Below are positions 17,311-25,551 of a stretch of 64,000 nt of DNA, piece by piece. Both the position numbers and the translations under genes were made by a program. A model generated the notes under the pieces. That model did no database searches and was not told the DNA's origin. It saw nothing but the letters and a program-made list of their open reading frames with translations. This DNA is from Rhodobacteraceae bacterium HLUCCA08 (GTDB taxonomy: Bacteria; Pseudomonadota; Alphaproteobacteria; Rhodobacterales; Rhodobacteraceae), in NCBI GenBank assembly GCA_001314655.1, contig LJSF01000007.1, positions 124,001 to 188,000 of the forward strand, read 5' to 3'. The stretch's first letter is position 1; each line of letters begins with the position of its first letter.

Positions 17311-18195
17311 ATGTCTCTGGACGCCGACCCTGAACGCACCGCCCGCCAGCACCCGCCGGACCTGATCCAGGCGATCGAGGACGGCCGTGCCCAGCTGTCG
17401 CCCAAACTGCAGACCATCGCCGCCCATGCGCTCGACCACCCGGAACGGTTCATCCGCGATACCAGCCGCGAAATCTGCGGCGCGCTCGGCACCTCCGAAC
17501 CCACGCTGATCAAGTTCTGCCAGCTGTTCGGCTATTCCGGCCTGTCGGATTTCCGGATCGCCCTGGCGCTCAGCCATGCACGGCTGGCCCGGGGCGGCCT
17601 CGTCGAGCCGATGGCCGATGATCGCCGCCGGGTCAACGTCGCCGCGAAACGCGCCATCGCCGCCGCCGCCGGCGCGCTGGTGGCCGAGGATCGCAGCCTG
17701 CTGATCGACAACGGATCGACCGCGGAACTCTTTGCCGAACAGCTTGGTCCGGACCGCCCCCGGACGATCATGACCACCGGCCTTGCCGTTGCCCAGCACG
17801 CCCTGTCGCACGGGGTGCACGAGGTCATGCTGACCGGCGGCCGGATCCGCCCAAATGCCCAGGTCCTGACCGGCCGGGTGGTCGAAACCGTGCTGGCCTC
17901 GATGCGTTTCGACACCTTCGTGATGGGCGCCGACAGCGTCGATCCCGATCTGGGCCTGGCCACCTTCCGCGAGGACGAGGCGCATATCACCCGCGCCATG
18001 GTCGATGCCGCCGCGCGGGTGATCGTGCTGGCCGACCGGACCAAGCTGCTCAAGCCCGGCCTGCACCGGATCTGCGACCTCGACCGGGTCGAGACGCTGG
18101 TGACCGATCTGCCCCCCTCGGACCCGATGATCGCCCGGATCGAAGAGCGTGGCGTGCGGGTTCTTCTGGCCCCCCCCAAGGAGAGCGCGCCATGA
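17311..18195 (+). CDS. Transcriptional regulator with RpiR-type HTH and DeoR-type sensor domain
   Basis: A 294-residue protein with mixed architecture. Residues ~20-90 match the RpiR/HTH_6 domain (LSPKLQTIAAHALDHPERFI, then GTSEPTLIKFCQLFGYSGLSDF). The rest is not the SIS domain expected in RpiR proteins but a DeoR C-terminal sensor: LIDNGSTAELFAEQLG, VMLTGGRIRPNAQVLTG, FDTFVMGADSVDPDLGLATF, VIVLADRTKLLK. DeoR sensors bind phosphorylated sugars. It begins the plus-strand amino-sugar operon, overlapping the next gene by 4 bases, and faces cutC. The likely inducer is GlcNAc-6-P or GlcN-6-P (inference). Confidence 0.88.
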   Translation: MSLDADPERTARQHPPDLIQAIEDGRAQLSPKLQTIAAHALDHPERFIRDTSREICGALGTSEPTLIKFCQLFGYSGLSDFRIALALSHARLARGGLVEPMADDRRRVNVAAKRAIAAAAGALVAEDRSLLIDNGSTAELFAEQLGPDRPRTIMTTGLAVAQHALSHGVHEVMLTGGRIRPNAQVLTGRVVETVLASMRFDTFVMGADSVDPDLGLATFREDEAHITRAMVDAAARVIVLADRTKLLKPGLHRICDLDRVETLVTDLPPSDPMIARIEERGVRVLLAPPKESAP

Positions 18196-19295
18196 CGCCC
18201 GCCACCGACAACGTCACCGACACCGTCACCGATACCGCCACCGACACCGCCACCTGGCGCGAAATCATGGCCCAGCCCGATATCTGGGCCGGCTGGGCGC
18301 CGAAGCTCGCCCCCCAGGCCCAAGAGATCCGCCGCTGGATCGACACCCGCCGGCCCGATGCGATCTGGCTGTCGGGGGCCGGCACCTCGGCCTTCGTCGG
18401 CGATATCCTGGCCGACGCCGGCGCCCTGGTGCCGGTAGCCACGACCGATATCGTCGCCTGCCCGCAGGATTACCTGGACCGTGCGGGGCATGTGCTGTCG
18501 GTCCAGTTCGGGCGGTCGGGCGACAGTTCCGAAAGCGTCGGGCTGATGGACCTGCTCGATGCGCATCGGCCGGATTTCGACCGGCTGCACATCACCTGCA
18601 ATCCGCGGGGCGCCCTGGCGACGCGGCCCCATCCCGGGCCGGGTCAGACCCGGGTCCTGGCGCTGCCCGAGGCGACCCATGACAGCGGCTTTGCCATGAC
18701 CTCGTCCTTCACCACGATGCTGCTCAGCGCCGGGGTCTGCCTGACCGGGTTTCCGGCCGACCGTCTGACCGGCCTGGCGGAGGAGGCCCGCGACCTTCTG
18801 GCCCGCCTGCCCCGCCTGCCCGCCATCGCCGCGCCCCGGCCCGGGCGGGCGGTGTTCCTCGGCTCCGGCGCGCTCAAGGGCGCGGCGCGGGAAGCGGCGC
18901 TCAAGGTGCTCGAACTGACCGCCGGCCGGACCGTGACCCAATGGGACAGCCCGCTGGGCTATCGGCACGGGCCGAAGGCGGCGGTGGACGACACCACCCG
19001 GGTCCATGTCCTGCTGCATCCCGATGCCGGAACCCGGCGCTATGACCTTGATGTCGCGTCCGAAATCGCCCGCCAGTTCCCCGACACGCCGGTCACCACG
19101 CTTGGCCCCGGCGGCGACATCGGCTTTGACGGGACCGGCGATGCGCGAATGGATGCGGTGCTGCATGTGCTGGCCGCCCAGGTCCTTTCGGTGCTGTGGT
19201 CGGCCGAGCTGGGCCTGCCGGTCGATGACCCGTTCCGCGGCCGCAACCTGAGCCGCGTGGTCTCGGGCGTGACGCTGTATGATTACGCGGGATAA
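18192..19295 (+). CDS. agaS: SIS-domain amino-sugar phosphate isomerase/deaminase (AgaS-like)
   Basis: A 367-residue cytoplasmic protein with two SIS domains. The family start is TWREIMAQPDIWAGWAP (residues ~20); sugar-phosphate binding motifs WLSGAGTSAFVGDIL and SVQFGRSGDSSESVG lie in domain 1, and FLGSGALKGAAREAALKVLELTAGR plus WDSPLGYRHGPKA in domain 2. AgaS-type proteins deaminate galactosamine-6-phosphate, so with NagB the locus may handle both GalNAc and GlcNAc. Residues 4-20 form an odd Thr/Asp repeat encoded by 12-base DNA repeats ahead of the family start. It may also be a NagB-II glucosamine-6-P deaminase. Confidence 0.8.
   Translation: MTPATDNVTDTVTDTATDTATWREIMAQPDIWAGWAPKLAPQAQEIRRWIDTRRPDAIWLSGAGTSAFVGDILADAGALVPVATTDIVACPQDYLDRAGHVLSVQFGRSGDSSESVGLMDLLDAHRPDFDRLHITCNPRGALATRPHPGPGQTRVLALPEATHDSGFAMTSSFTTMLLSAGVCLTGFPADRLTGLAEEARDLLARLPRLPAIAAPRPGRAVFLGSGALKGAAREAALKVLELTAGRTVTQWDSPLGYRHGPKAAVDDTTRVHVLLHPDAGTRRYDLDVASEIARQFPDTPVTTLGPGGDIGFDGTGDARMDAVLHVLAAQVLSVLWSAELGLPVDDPFRGRNLSRVVSGVTLYDYAG
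18201..18254 (+). repeat. 12-base tandem repeat within agaS 5' end
   Basis: About 4.5 units of a 12-base repeat (consensus GTCACCGACACC with G/A and C/T variation) encode (A/V)TDT units in the N-terminal tail of the SIS protein. It precedes the conserved fold, so changes in copy number would keep the frame and lengthen or shorten the tail only. Confidence 0.8.
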
Positions 19296-19298
19296 CCC

Positions 19299-20210
19299 AT
19301 GCTCTGTGGCGGCATCGATATCGGCGGCACCAAGATCGAGGCGCGCCTGTTCGACGCGACCGGGGCCGACCTGCACAAGACGCGCCGCGTGCCGACCCCG
19401 CGCGACGCCTTCGCGCCGATGGCCGAGGCCCTGGCCGACCAGGTCCGCTGGCTCGAAGCCACCGGCGGCGGGCGGTTTCCCATCGGCCTGTCCGTGGCCG
19501 GGATCATCGACCCGACCACCGGCGAAAGCTTTGCCGCCAACATCCCGGCGACCGGTCGATCCATCCCCGACGGGGTCGAGGCCCTGACCGGCCGCCGGCT
19601 GCCGATCGTCAACGATTGCATGGCCTTCGCCTATTCCGAGGCCCATGGCGGCGCCGGCGACGGGGCGCGCAGCGTGATGGGGCTGATCCTGGGCACCGGG
19701 GTCGGCGGCGGGCTGTGCATCGACGGGCACCTGCCCCACCGCCATGCCGGACTTGCGGTCGAAATCGGCCATCTGGGCGCCCCGGCCCGCGCGCTGGAGC
19801 GTCACGGGCTGCCGCTGCGGGCTTGCGGCTGCGGGCGGCTGGGCTGCATGGAGGTCTATATCTCGGGCACCGGCCTGGCGAACCTGTCCGAATGGACGCT
19901 GGGCCGGCGTCTGTCGGGCGAACAGCTGTCCGACAGCACCGACCCCGAGGCTGCGGCGACGCTGGACATCTGGGCCGATATCGCCGGCGAATGCCTGGAC
20001 ACGATCCAGATCATGCTCGACCCCGATTGCATCGTGATCGGCGGCGGCGTGTCGAACCTGCCCGGGATCGCGGCGATGCTGACCGACAGCCTGGCGCGGC
20101 ACCGGCTGGGCAAGGCCCGCCTGCCGCGGATCACCACGCCGCGGCACGGCGACAGTTCGGGCGCAAGGGGCGCGGCCCTGATCGCGAGGGATGCATGGCC
20201 GGAAACCTGA
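19299..20210 (+). CDS. nagK: N-acetylglucosamine kinase (ROK family)
   Basis: A 303-residue ROK kinase. The phosphate-binding loop CGGIDIGGTKIEARLFD is at residues 3-19, the catalytic-site region PIVNDCMAFAYSEA near 105, ILGTGVGGGLCIDG near 130 and the ROK zinc motif CGCGRLGCMEVYISG near 170, preceded by EIGHLG. It phosphorylates GlcNAc released inside the cell by the GH20 enzyme to GlcNAc-6-P, the NagA substrate. Starts 4 bases after the SIS gene. Other hexoses are possible substrates, but the context strongly favours GlcNAc. Confidence 0.87.
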   Translation: MLCGGIDIGGTKIEARLFDATGADLHKTRRVPTPRDAFAPMAEALADQVRWLEATGGGRFPIGLSVAGIIDPTTGESFAANIPATGRSIPDGVEALTGRRLPIVNDCMAFAYSEAHGGAGDGARSVMGLILGTGVGGGLCIDGHLPHRHAGLAVEIGHLGAPARALERHGLPLRACGCGRLGCMEVYISGTGLANLSEWTLGRRLSGEQLSDSTDPEAAATLDIWADIAGECLDTIQIMLDPDCIVIGGGVSNLPGIAAMLTDSLARHRLGKARLPRITTPRHGDSSGARGAALIARDAWPET

Positions 20211-20244
20211 CCCAAAGACCCGCCCGGACGGCGCTGGAGGCGAC

Positions 20245-21336
20245 ATGCTGATCGCCCCCGCCGGCCTGTGGTCCGACGGCGCGCTGCACAGCGGGCTGGC
20301 GCTTGAGACCCACAAGGGACGCGTCGTCGCGATCCGCCGGCTGGACGGGGCCACGCCCGACCTCGCACCGGCCCTGGTGCTGCCGCTGCTGACCGACCTG
20401 CAGGTCAATGGCGGCGGCGGCGTGATGGTCAACGGCGACCCCACGCCAGACGGGTTGCGCGCCGTGGCCGCCGCCCATCGCGGGCGGGGCACCGGGGCGA
20501 TCCTGCCGACGGTGATCACCGACGCGCCCGAGGTGATGGAGGCCGCCGCCGAGGCCGCGATCGCGGTGCGCGGCGCGCCCGGCCAGCTTGGCCTGCATAT
20601 CGAGGGGCCGCATATCGCCCCGGCCCGCCGCGGCACCCACAAGGCCGACCATATCCGCCCGCTGGATCTGCGGACCGTCACGCTTGTGGAACGGCTGCGG
20701 GCCGAAGGGGTGGCGGTGATGATCACCCTGGCGCCGGAACGCGCCGATCCGGATCTGGTCCGGCGGCTCGCGGCCTCGGGCGCCGTGGTCTCGGCCGGGC
20801 ACAGCGCGGCAACGGCGGACCAGGCCCGTGCCGCCTTCGCGGACGGCGTGTCCTGCCTGACCCATCTTTACAACGCGATGGAGCCGATGACATCACGCGC
20901 GCCGGGTCTGCTTGGCGCCGGGCTGGTGTCGGACCGCTTCGCCGGGATCATCGTCGACGGCATTCACGTCGCCTGGGACATGGTCCGGATCGCCCTGCGC
21001 GCCCGGCCGCGCCCCGGCCTGACCTTCGCGGTGTCCGACGCCATGGCGACCGTGGGCGGGCCGGATCGCTACCGCCTCTACGGCGATGAGATCCGGGTCG
21101 AGAACGGCGCCCTGGTCAATGCCGAAGGCTCGCTGGCCGGGGCCCATATCGACATGGCGCAAAGCCTGGCGAACCTGGTGACCCAGGTCGGCCTGCCCCG
21201 GCCCGAGGCGATCGCCATGTGCACCGACACGCCCCGCGCGGTGCTGGGCCTGACGCCGCAACGGATCGGGCCGGGCACCGCGCTGGCCGATCTGCTGATC
21301 CTCGACGACGACCTGCAACGGGACATCCTGGCATGA
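20245..21336 (+). CDS. nagA: N-acetylglucosamine-6-phosphate deacetylase
   Basis: A 363-residue amidohydrolase-superfamily enzyme removing acetate from GlcNAc-6-P. Seen in order: LLTDLQVNGGGGV (~50), LGLHIEGPHIAPARRGTH (metal Glu region, ~115), VVSAGHSAATADQ (metal His, ~180), CLTHLYNAMEP (metal His, ~200), IIVDGIHV (~235) and FAVSDAMATVGG (catalytic Asp, ~260). The ATG at 20245 has a GGAGG site 4 bases upstream, better than the in-frame ATG inside nagK. Product GlcN-6-P goes to NagB or the AgaS-like enzyme. Confidence 0.92.
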   Translation: MLIAPAGLWSDGALHSGLALETHKGRVVAIRRLDGATPDLAPALVLPLLTDLQVNGGGGVMVNGDPTPDGLRAVAAAHRGRGTGAILPTVITDAPEVMEAAAEAAIAVRGAPGQLGLHIEGPHIAPARRGTHKADHIRPLDLRTVTLVERLRAEGVAVMITLAPERADPDLVRRLAASGAVVSAGHSAATADQARAAFADGVSCLTHLYNAMEPMTSRAPGLLGAGLVSDRFAGIIVDGIHVAWDMVRIALRARPRPGLTFAVSDAMATVGGPDRYRLYGDEIRVENGALVNAEGSLAGAHIDMAQSLANLVTQVGLPRPEAIAMCTDTPRAVLGLTPQRIGPGTALADLLILDDDLQRDILA

Positions 21337-23210
21337 CGCTTCACCTCGACCAGCACTGGCAGCCGGGGGGCAAGACCGGCGCCCTGGTCCTGACCCTGAC
21401 CCATATGGGCACGGCGCCGATCGCCGGCGCCCGGCTGTGCCTGGGGCTGACCCTGCCACCGGCGCCGGGGGCCCGGATCACCGGCGGCACGGTGCGGCGC
21501 CATCTTGGCACCCATCTCGATATCGCGCTCGACGCGACGCTTGCCCCCGGCGGGCCCCACCGGCTGACCCTGCCCGATCTTCTGGCCGCGCCCTCGAACC
21601 GGACCCATGGCGTGCTCGCCGCCTGGCTGGAACTGCCCGATGGCGCCGCCGCGCCGATCACTTGCGGCGACCTGGAGCCGCCCGCCGGCACCGCGCGCCA
21701 CCCGATCCGGGACTGGCCCGAGGGGCGGATCGACACGCCCCTGGGCCTGCTGCCCTGGCCGGCCCGGGTCAGCGTGTCGCAATTCGCCCCCGCCCCGGTG
21801 CTGGTCCCCGCGCCCGGGACCGATCCCGCCCCCTTCGCCGCCATCGCCGCCCTGCATCGCCGGCTGTTTCCCGAGGCGCCCGCGCCGATCGCGCTGAGCT
21901 GCCCGGACGGGCGGCCGGTCGCCACCCGGCACGATCCCGGGCTGGCGCCCGAGGCCTATCGGCTGGGCTTCGGCGACACCGTCACCCTGGAGCACGCCGA
22001 TGACGCGGGCCGGCGCCACGGGCTGATCGCGCTGGCCCAGATCGCCCATGCGGCGCGCACCGATGCCCGGTTCGGCTTTCCCATGGCCGGCGTGATCGAG
22101 GATGCCCCCCGCTTTGCCTGGCGCGGCTGCCATTTCGATGTCGCGCGCAATTTCCACGGGGCGGAGACCGTCGCGCGGCTGATCGACATCCTCGCCTGGC
22201 TGCGGATCAACCGGCTGCACTGGCACCTGACCGATGACGAAGCCTGGCGCCTGCCGTCGCGCGCCTTTCCCGAACTGACCGGGATCGGCGCCCGCCGCAG
22301 CCGCAACGCCCCGCTGCCGCCGTTCTATGCCGATGGCCCCGGCGGCCAGACCGGCGCCTATACCGAGGCCGAGATCACCCGGATCGTCGCCCATGCGGGC
22401 ACCCTCGGCATCACCGTGATGCCGGAAATCGACATGCCCGGCCATGCCACGGCGCTGTTGCTGGCGGTGCCCGACCTGCGCGATCCGGGCGAAACCGCCG
22501 ACAGCTATCGGTCGATCCAGAATTTCCCCAACAACGCGCTCAACCCCGCCCTGCCGCGCAGCTACGACGTGCTGGGCCTCCTGCTGGCCGAGGCCGCGGC
22601 GCTGTTTCCCGACGCGCCGCTCCATATCGGCGGCGACGAGGTCGACGCCGCCTCCTGGTCAGGCTCGCCCCTGGCACGGGACTGGGCCCGGGACCGGGGG
22701 CTGGAGGGGACCGCGCAGATGCAGGCCGCCTTCATGCGCCGCGTCAAGGACATCGTGACCGGGCTGGGCCGCGACCTGGGCGCCTGGGACGAGGCCGCCG
22801 ATGGCGGCGGCGTGGCGCCCGAGGGCACGATCCTGTTCGCCTGGCGGTCGATCGAAAGGACCGCCGAGCTGATCGCGGCCGGCTATGACGTGGTCGCGAC
22901 CCCGGGCCAGGCCTATTACCTCGACATGGTGCAGGGCGCCGGCTGGGATGCGCCGGGGGCAGCCTGGGCCGGCATCGCCGCGCCCGAGACCACCTATGCG
23001 TTCGATCCCGCGGCCGGGCTGCCCGAGGGCCCCGGACGCCTGGTCGGGGTCCAGGCGGGGATCTGGACCGAACACCTGAACACGCGCAGCCGGCTGAACG
23101 AGATGATGTTTCCCAGGCTCGCCGCCGTGGCCGAGGCCGGCTGGACACCGCAAGAGGCCCGCGACTGGCCGCGTTTCGCCGCGCTGGCCCGCCTGGTGCC
23201 GCAGCTATGA
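21333..23210 (+). CDS. Beta-N-acetylhexosaminidase (GH20), cytoplasmic
   Basis: A 625-residue glycoside hydrolase family 20 enzyme. After an N-terminal beta domain (~1-230) the catalytic barrel starts with APRFAWRGCHFDVARNF, then INRLHWHLTDDEAWR, TVMPEIDMPGHA and the catalytic motif HIGGDEVD, with the Asp-Glu pair at 435-436. No signal peptide is present, so it should cleave GlcNAc from oligosaccharides already imported. The start overlaps the nagA stop (ATGA), and its stop overlaps the M81 gene. Regions near the C-terminus (VGVQAGIWTEHLNTR) also match the family. Confidence 0.92.
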   Translation: MTLHLDQHWQPGGKTGALVLTLTHMGTAPIAGARLCLGLTLPPAPGARITGGTVRRHLGTHLDIALDATLAPGGPHRLTLPDLLAAPSNRTHGVLAAWLELPDGAAAPITCGDLEPPAGTARHPIRDWPEGRIDTPLGLLPWPARVSVSQFAPAPVLVPAPGTDPAPFAAIAALHRRLFPEAPAPIALSCPDGRPVATRHDPGLAPEAYRLGFGDTVTLEHADDAGRRHGLIALAQIAHAARTDARFGFPMAGVIEDAPRFAWRGCHFDVARNFHGAETVARLIDILAWLRINRLHWHLTDDEAWRLPSRAFPELTGIGARRSRNAPLPPFYADGPGGQTGAYTEAEITRIVAHAGTLGITVMPEIDMPGHATALLLAVPDLRDPGETADSYRSIQNFPNNALNPALPRSYDVLGLLLAEAAALFPDAPLHIGGDEVDAASWSGSPLARDWARDRGLEGTAQMQAAFMRRVKDIVTGLGRDLGAWDEAADGGGVAPEGTILFAWRSIERTAELIAAGYDVVATPGQAYYLDMVQGAGWDAPGAAWAGIAAPETTYAFDPAAGLPEGPGRLVGVQAGIWTEHLNTRSRLNEMMFPRLAAVAEAGWTPQEARDWPRFAALARLVPQL

Positions 23211-24559
23211 AACGGATCGCCATCGGCGGGCTGCACACCGAGTGTTCCAGCTATTCCCCGCTGCTGCAACAGCGGCCCGATTTCACCCGCACGACCGGCG
23301 ACGCGCTGATCGACCTGGTCCCGGTCGATTTCGCGGCGCTTGGCCTTGAACCGGTGCCGATCTTTCACGACCGTTCGGTCCCCGGCGGCCCGGTCGCGCC
23401 GGATGTCTTTGCCGCCCAGGTGGCCGACTTCGTCGCGGCCCTGCGGCAGGCCGGGCCGCTGGACGGGGCGCTGCTGCTGATGCATGGCGCGATGTTCGTG
23501 CCGGGTGTCGAGGATCCCGAAGGCGCGTTCCTGGCCAAGGTCCGGTCGGTGCTGGGGCCCGGGGCGATCCTGTCGGCCTCCTACGACCTGCACGGCCAGG
23601 TGACGCCGGCGGTCGCCGCGGCGCTTGACGCCTTCGCCGCCTATCGCACCGCCCCGCATGTGGACGTGGCCGAAACCCATGCCCGCGCGGCCCGGATGCT
23701 GGCCCGGGCGCTGGCCGGCGGGCCGCGTCCGCAGGTCCATCTGCGGCCGGTCCCGCTGCTGGTCCCGGGCGAGATGTCCTCGACCTTCGTCGAGCCGTGC
23801 AAGAGCCTTTATGCCGCCCTGCCCGGCCATGACGCCACGGAAGGGATCTGGGATGCGAACCTGATGATCGGCTATGTCTGGGCCGACAGCCCCCGCGCCA
23901 CGGCCGCCGCATTGGTCACCGCGACCGATCCCGCCGCCGGCGCCGCGGCGGCCCGGGCCATCGCCACCGCCTATTGGGAGGCGCGCCATGACCTGGCCTT
24001 CGACATGGAGACCCTGCCGCTGGACGCGGCGCTCGACGTGGTGACCGCCTGCGGCCCCGCGATCCTGGCCGACAGCGGCGACAATCCGACCGCCGGCGGT
24101 GTCGGCGACCGGGCCGAGGTGCTGGCGGCGCTGCTGGCCCGGGGCCACCGCGGCGCGGTCTTCGCCGGCATCGCCGATCCCGACGCCTTCGCCGCGTTGC
24201 AGGCCGGCCGGCCCGAGATCCTGCTGGGCGGCACCCTGGGCGGCGGCGGCCCCCGGATCGGCCTGACCGCCGACGCGGTTCACATCGCACAGGAGTGCGC
24301 CGTCGCCGACATCGCCGGCAACCGCGTGGTGATCACCCGCCGCCGGCGCCCGTTCCACGACCTGGCGACCTTTGCCGCACTGGGCATCGACCTCGACAGC
24401 CACGCGCTGCTGGTGGTGAAATCCGGCTATCTGTCGCCCGACCTGCGCGCCCTGCCCCGACGCCAGGTGATGGCGCTGACCGACGGCGCCGTCAGCCAGG
24501 ACCTGGCCGCGCTGGCCAACCATCACCGGCCGCGGGGCACCTTTCCGTTCGACCGCTAG
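23207..24559 (+). CDS. M81 family metallopeptidase-like protein (MlrC family)
   Basis: A 450-residue protein of the M81/MlrC family (DUF1485 N-terminal part plus MlrC C-terminal part). It opens with RIAIGGLHTECSSYSPL, carrying the His-Thr-Glu metal motif; further features are GALLLMHGAMFVPG, ASYDLHGQVT, YRTAPHVDVAETH and, in the C-terminal half, ILADSGDNPTAGGVGD. MlrC was first described in microcystin degradation, but most members have unknown substrates. Overlap with the GH20 gene ties it to the amino-sugar operon, where an amidase-like role on an imported conjugate is possible but unproven. Confidence 0.85.
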   Translation: MKRIAIGGLHTECSSYSPLLQQRPDFTRTTGDALIDLVPVDFAALGLEPVPIFHDRSVPGGPVAPDVFAAQVADFVAALRQAGPLDGALLLMHGAMFVPGVEDPEGAFLAKVRSVLGPGAILSASYDLHGQVTPAVAAALDAFAAYRTAPHVDVAETHARAARMLARALAGGPRPQVHLRPVPLLVPGEMSSTFVEPCKSLYAALPGHDATEGIWDANLMIGYVWADSPRATAAALVTATDPAAGAAAARAIATAYWEARHDLAFDMETLPLDAALDVVTACGPAILADSGDNPTAGGVGDRAEVLAALLARGHRGAVFAGIADPDAFAALQAGRPEILLGGTLGGGGPRIGLTADAVHIAQECAVADIAGNRVVITRRRRPFHDLATFAALGIDLDSHALLVVKSGYLSPDLRALPRRQVMALTDGAVSQDLAALANHHRPRGTFPFDR

Positions 24560-24671
24560 GGCCCGCCGGACCGGGTGCCCGCTTCCGGAACCCGGGACCG
24601 TACAGAACGGGCTGGCAGCGCCCCGGTCGCGGCCCTATCCTGCCCCCGACACCCCAGGCACCGGAGCCGGC

Positions 24672-25502
24672 ATGACCCCACGCTATTACGCCCCCCAGGG
24701 CGGACATCCGCCGCAAGAGCAATTGCTGACCGATCGCGCGATGTTCACCGAAGCCTATGCGGTGATCCCGAAAGGCACGATGCGCGACATCGTGACCAGC
24801 GCCCTGCCGTTCTGGAGCCAGACCCGGCTCTGGGTCCTGGCGCGGCCGCTCAGCGGCTTCGCCGAAACGTTTTCGCAATATATCATGGAGGTCGGCCCCG
24901 GCGGCGGCTCGGACCGGCCCGAGACCGATCCGCGGGCCGAGGCCGTGATCTTCGTGGTCGAGGGCATGGCGACGATCGAGATCGCCGGCACCGCCCATCC
25001 GCTGACCCCCGGCAGCTATGTCTACCTGCCGCCGCAGACCGCCTGGCGGTTTCGCAATGACGGGCCGGGGCCGGTGCGGTTCCACTGGATCCGCAAGGCC
25101 TATGTGGCGGTCGAGGGCCTGCCCGCGCCGGAGGTGATCGTGACCAAGGAACAGGACATCGCCCCGACCCCGATGCCGGGCACCGACGGGCGCTGGGCGA
25201 CCACCCGCTTCGTCGACCCCGCCGACATGCGCCATGACATGCATGTGACCATCGTCACCTTCGAACCCGGCGCGGTCATTCCCTTCGCCGAAACCCATGT
25301 GATGGAACACGGGCTGTATGTTCTGGAAGGCAAGGCGGTCTACCGGCTGAACCAGGACTGGGTCGAGGTCGAGGCCGGCGATTACATGTGGCTGCGCGCC
25401 TTCTGCCCGCAGGCCTGCTATGCCGGGGGGCCGGGCCGGTTCCGCTATCTGCTGTACAAGGATGTGAACCGCCACATGGCGCTGGCCGCGGGCGCCGTCT
25501 AG
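24672..25502 (+). CDS. allE: (S)-ureidoglycine aminohydrolase
   Basis: A 276-residue bicupin matching AllE/YlbA/UGHY, which releases ammonia from (S)-ureidoglycine to give (S)-ureidoglycolate in allantoin breakdown. The start YYAPQGGHPPQ and the DRAMFTEAYAVIPKG segment are family-specific. The Mn-binding set known for the E. coli enzyme can be read in the second cupin as Glu207, His209, His213 (ETHVMEH) and Gln247 (FCPQACYAGG). The C-terminal FRYLLYKDVNRH also fits. It is separated by about 110 bases from the M81 gene and lies beside a GntR-ABC-racemase set, which supports ureide metabolism. Confidence 0.9.
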   Translation: MTPRYYAPQGGHPPQEQLLTDRAMFTEAYAVIPKGTMRDIVTSALPFWSQTRLWVLARPLSGFAETFSQYIMEVGPGGGSDRPETDPRAEAVIFVVEGMATIEIAGTAHPLTPGSYVYLPPQTAWRFRNDGPGPVRFHWIRKAYVAVEGLPAPEVIVTKEQDIAPTPMPGTDGRWATTRFVDPADMRHDMHVTIVTFEPGAVIPFAETHVMEHGLYVLEGKAVYRLNQDWVEVEAGDYMWLRAFCPQACYAGGPGRFRYLLYKDVNRHMALAAGAV

Positions 25503-25551
25503 GGACGCGCCGGGCGGTCGCACCCCGGCATGAACCGGATGACCGGACCGG

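Noticed and set aside
18201-18254. Tandem 12-base repeats as a possible CRISPR or regulatory repeat array
   Set aside because: Unit size, lack of spacers and in-frame coding location show a coding repeat in the SIS gene, not CRISPR.
17532-20726. Very long minus-strand open frame (over 1000 codons) opposite the amino-sugar genes
   Set aside because: It is antisense to well-recognised genes (SIS, NagK, NagA) and reads as low-complexity Arg/Pro/Gly sequence. High GC removes stop codons from shadow frames. Similar long frames at 51982-55164 (plus), 59596-62559 (minus) and 21078-22625 (minus) were rejected for the same reason.
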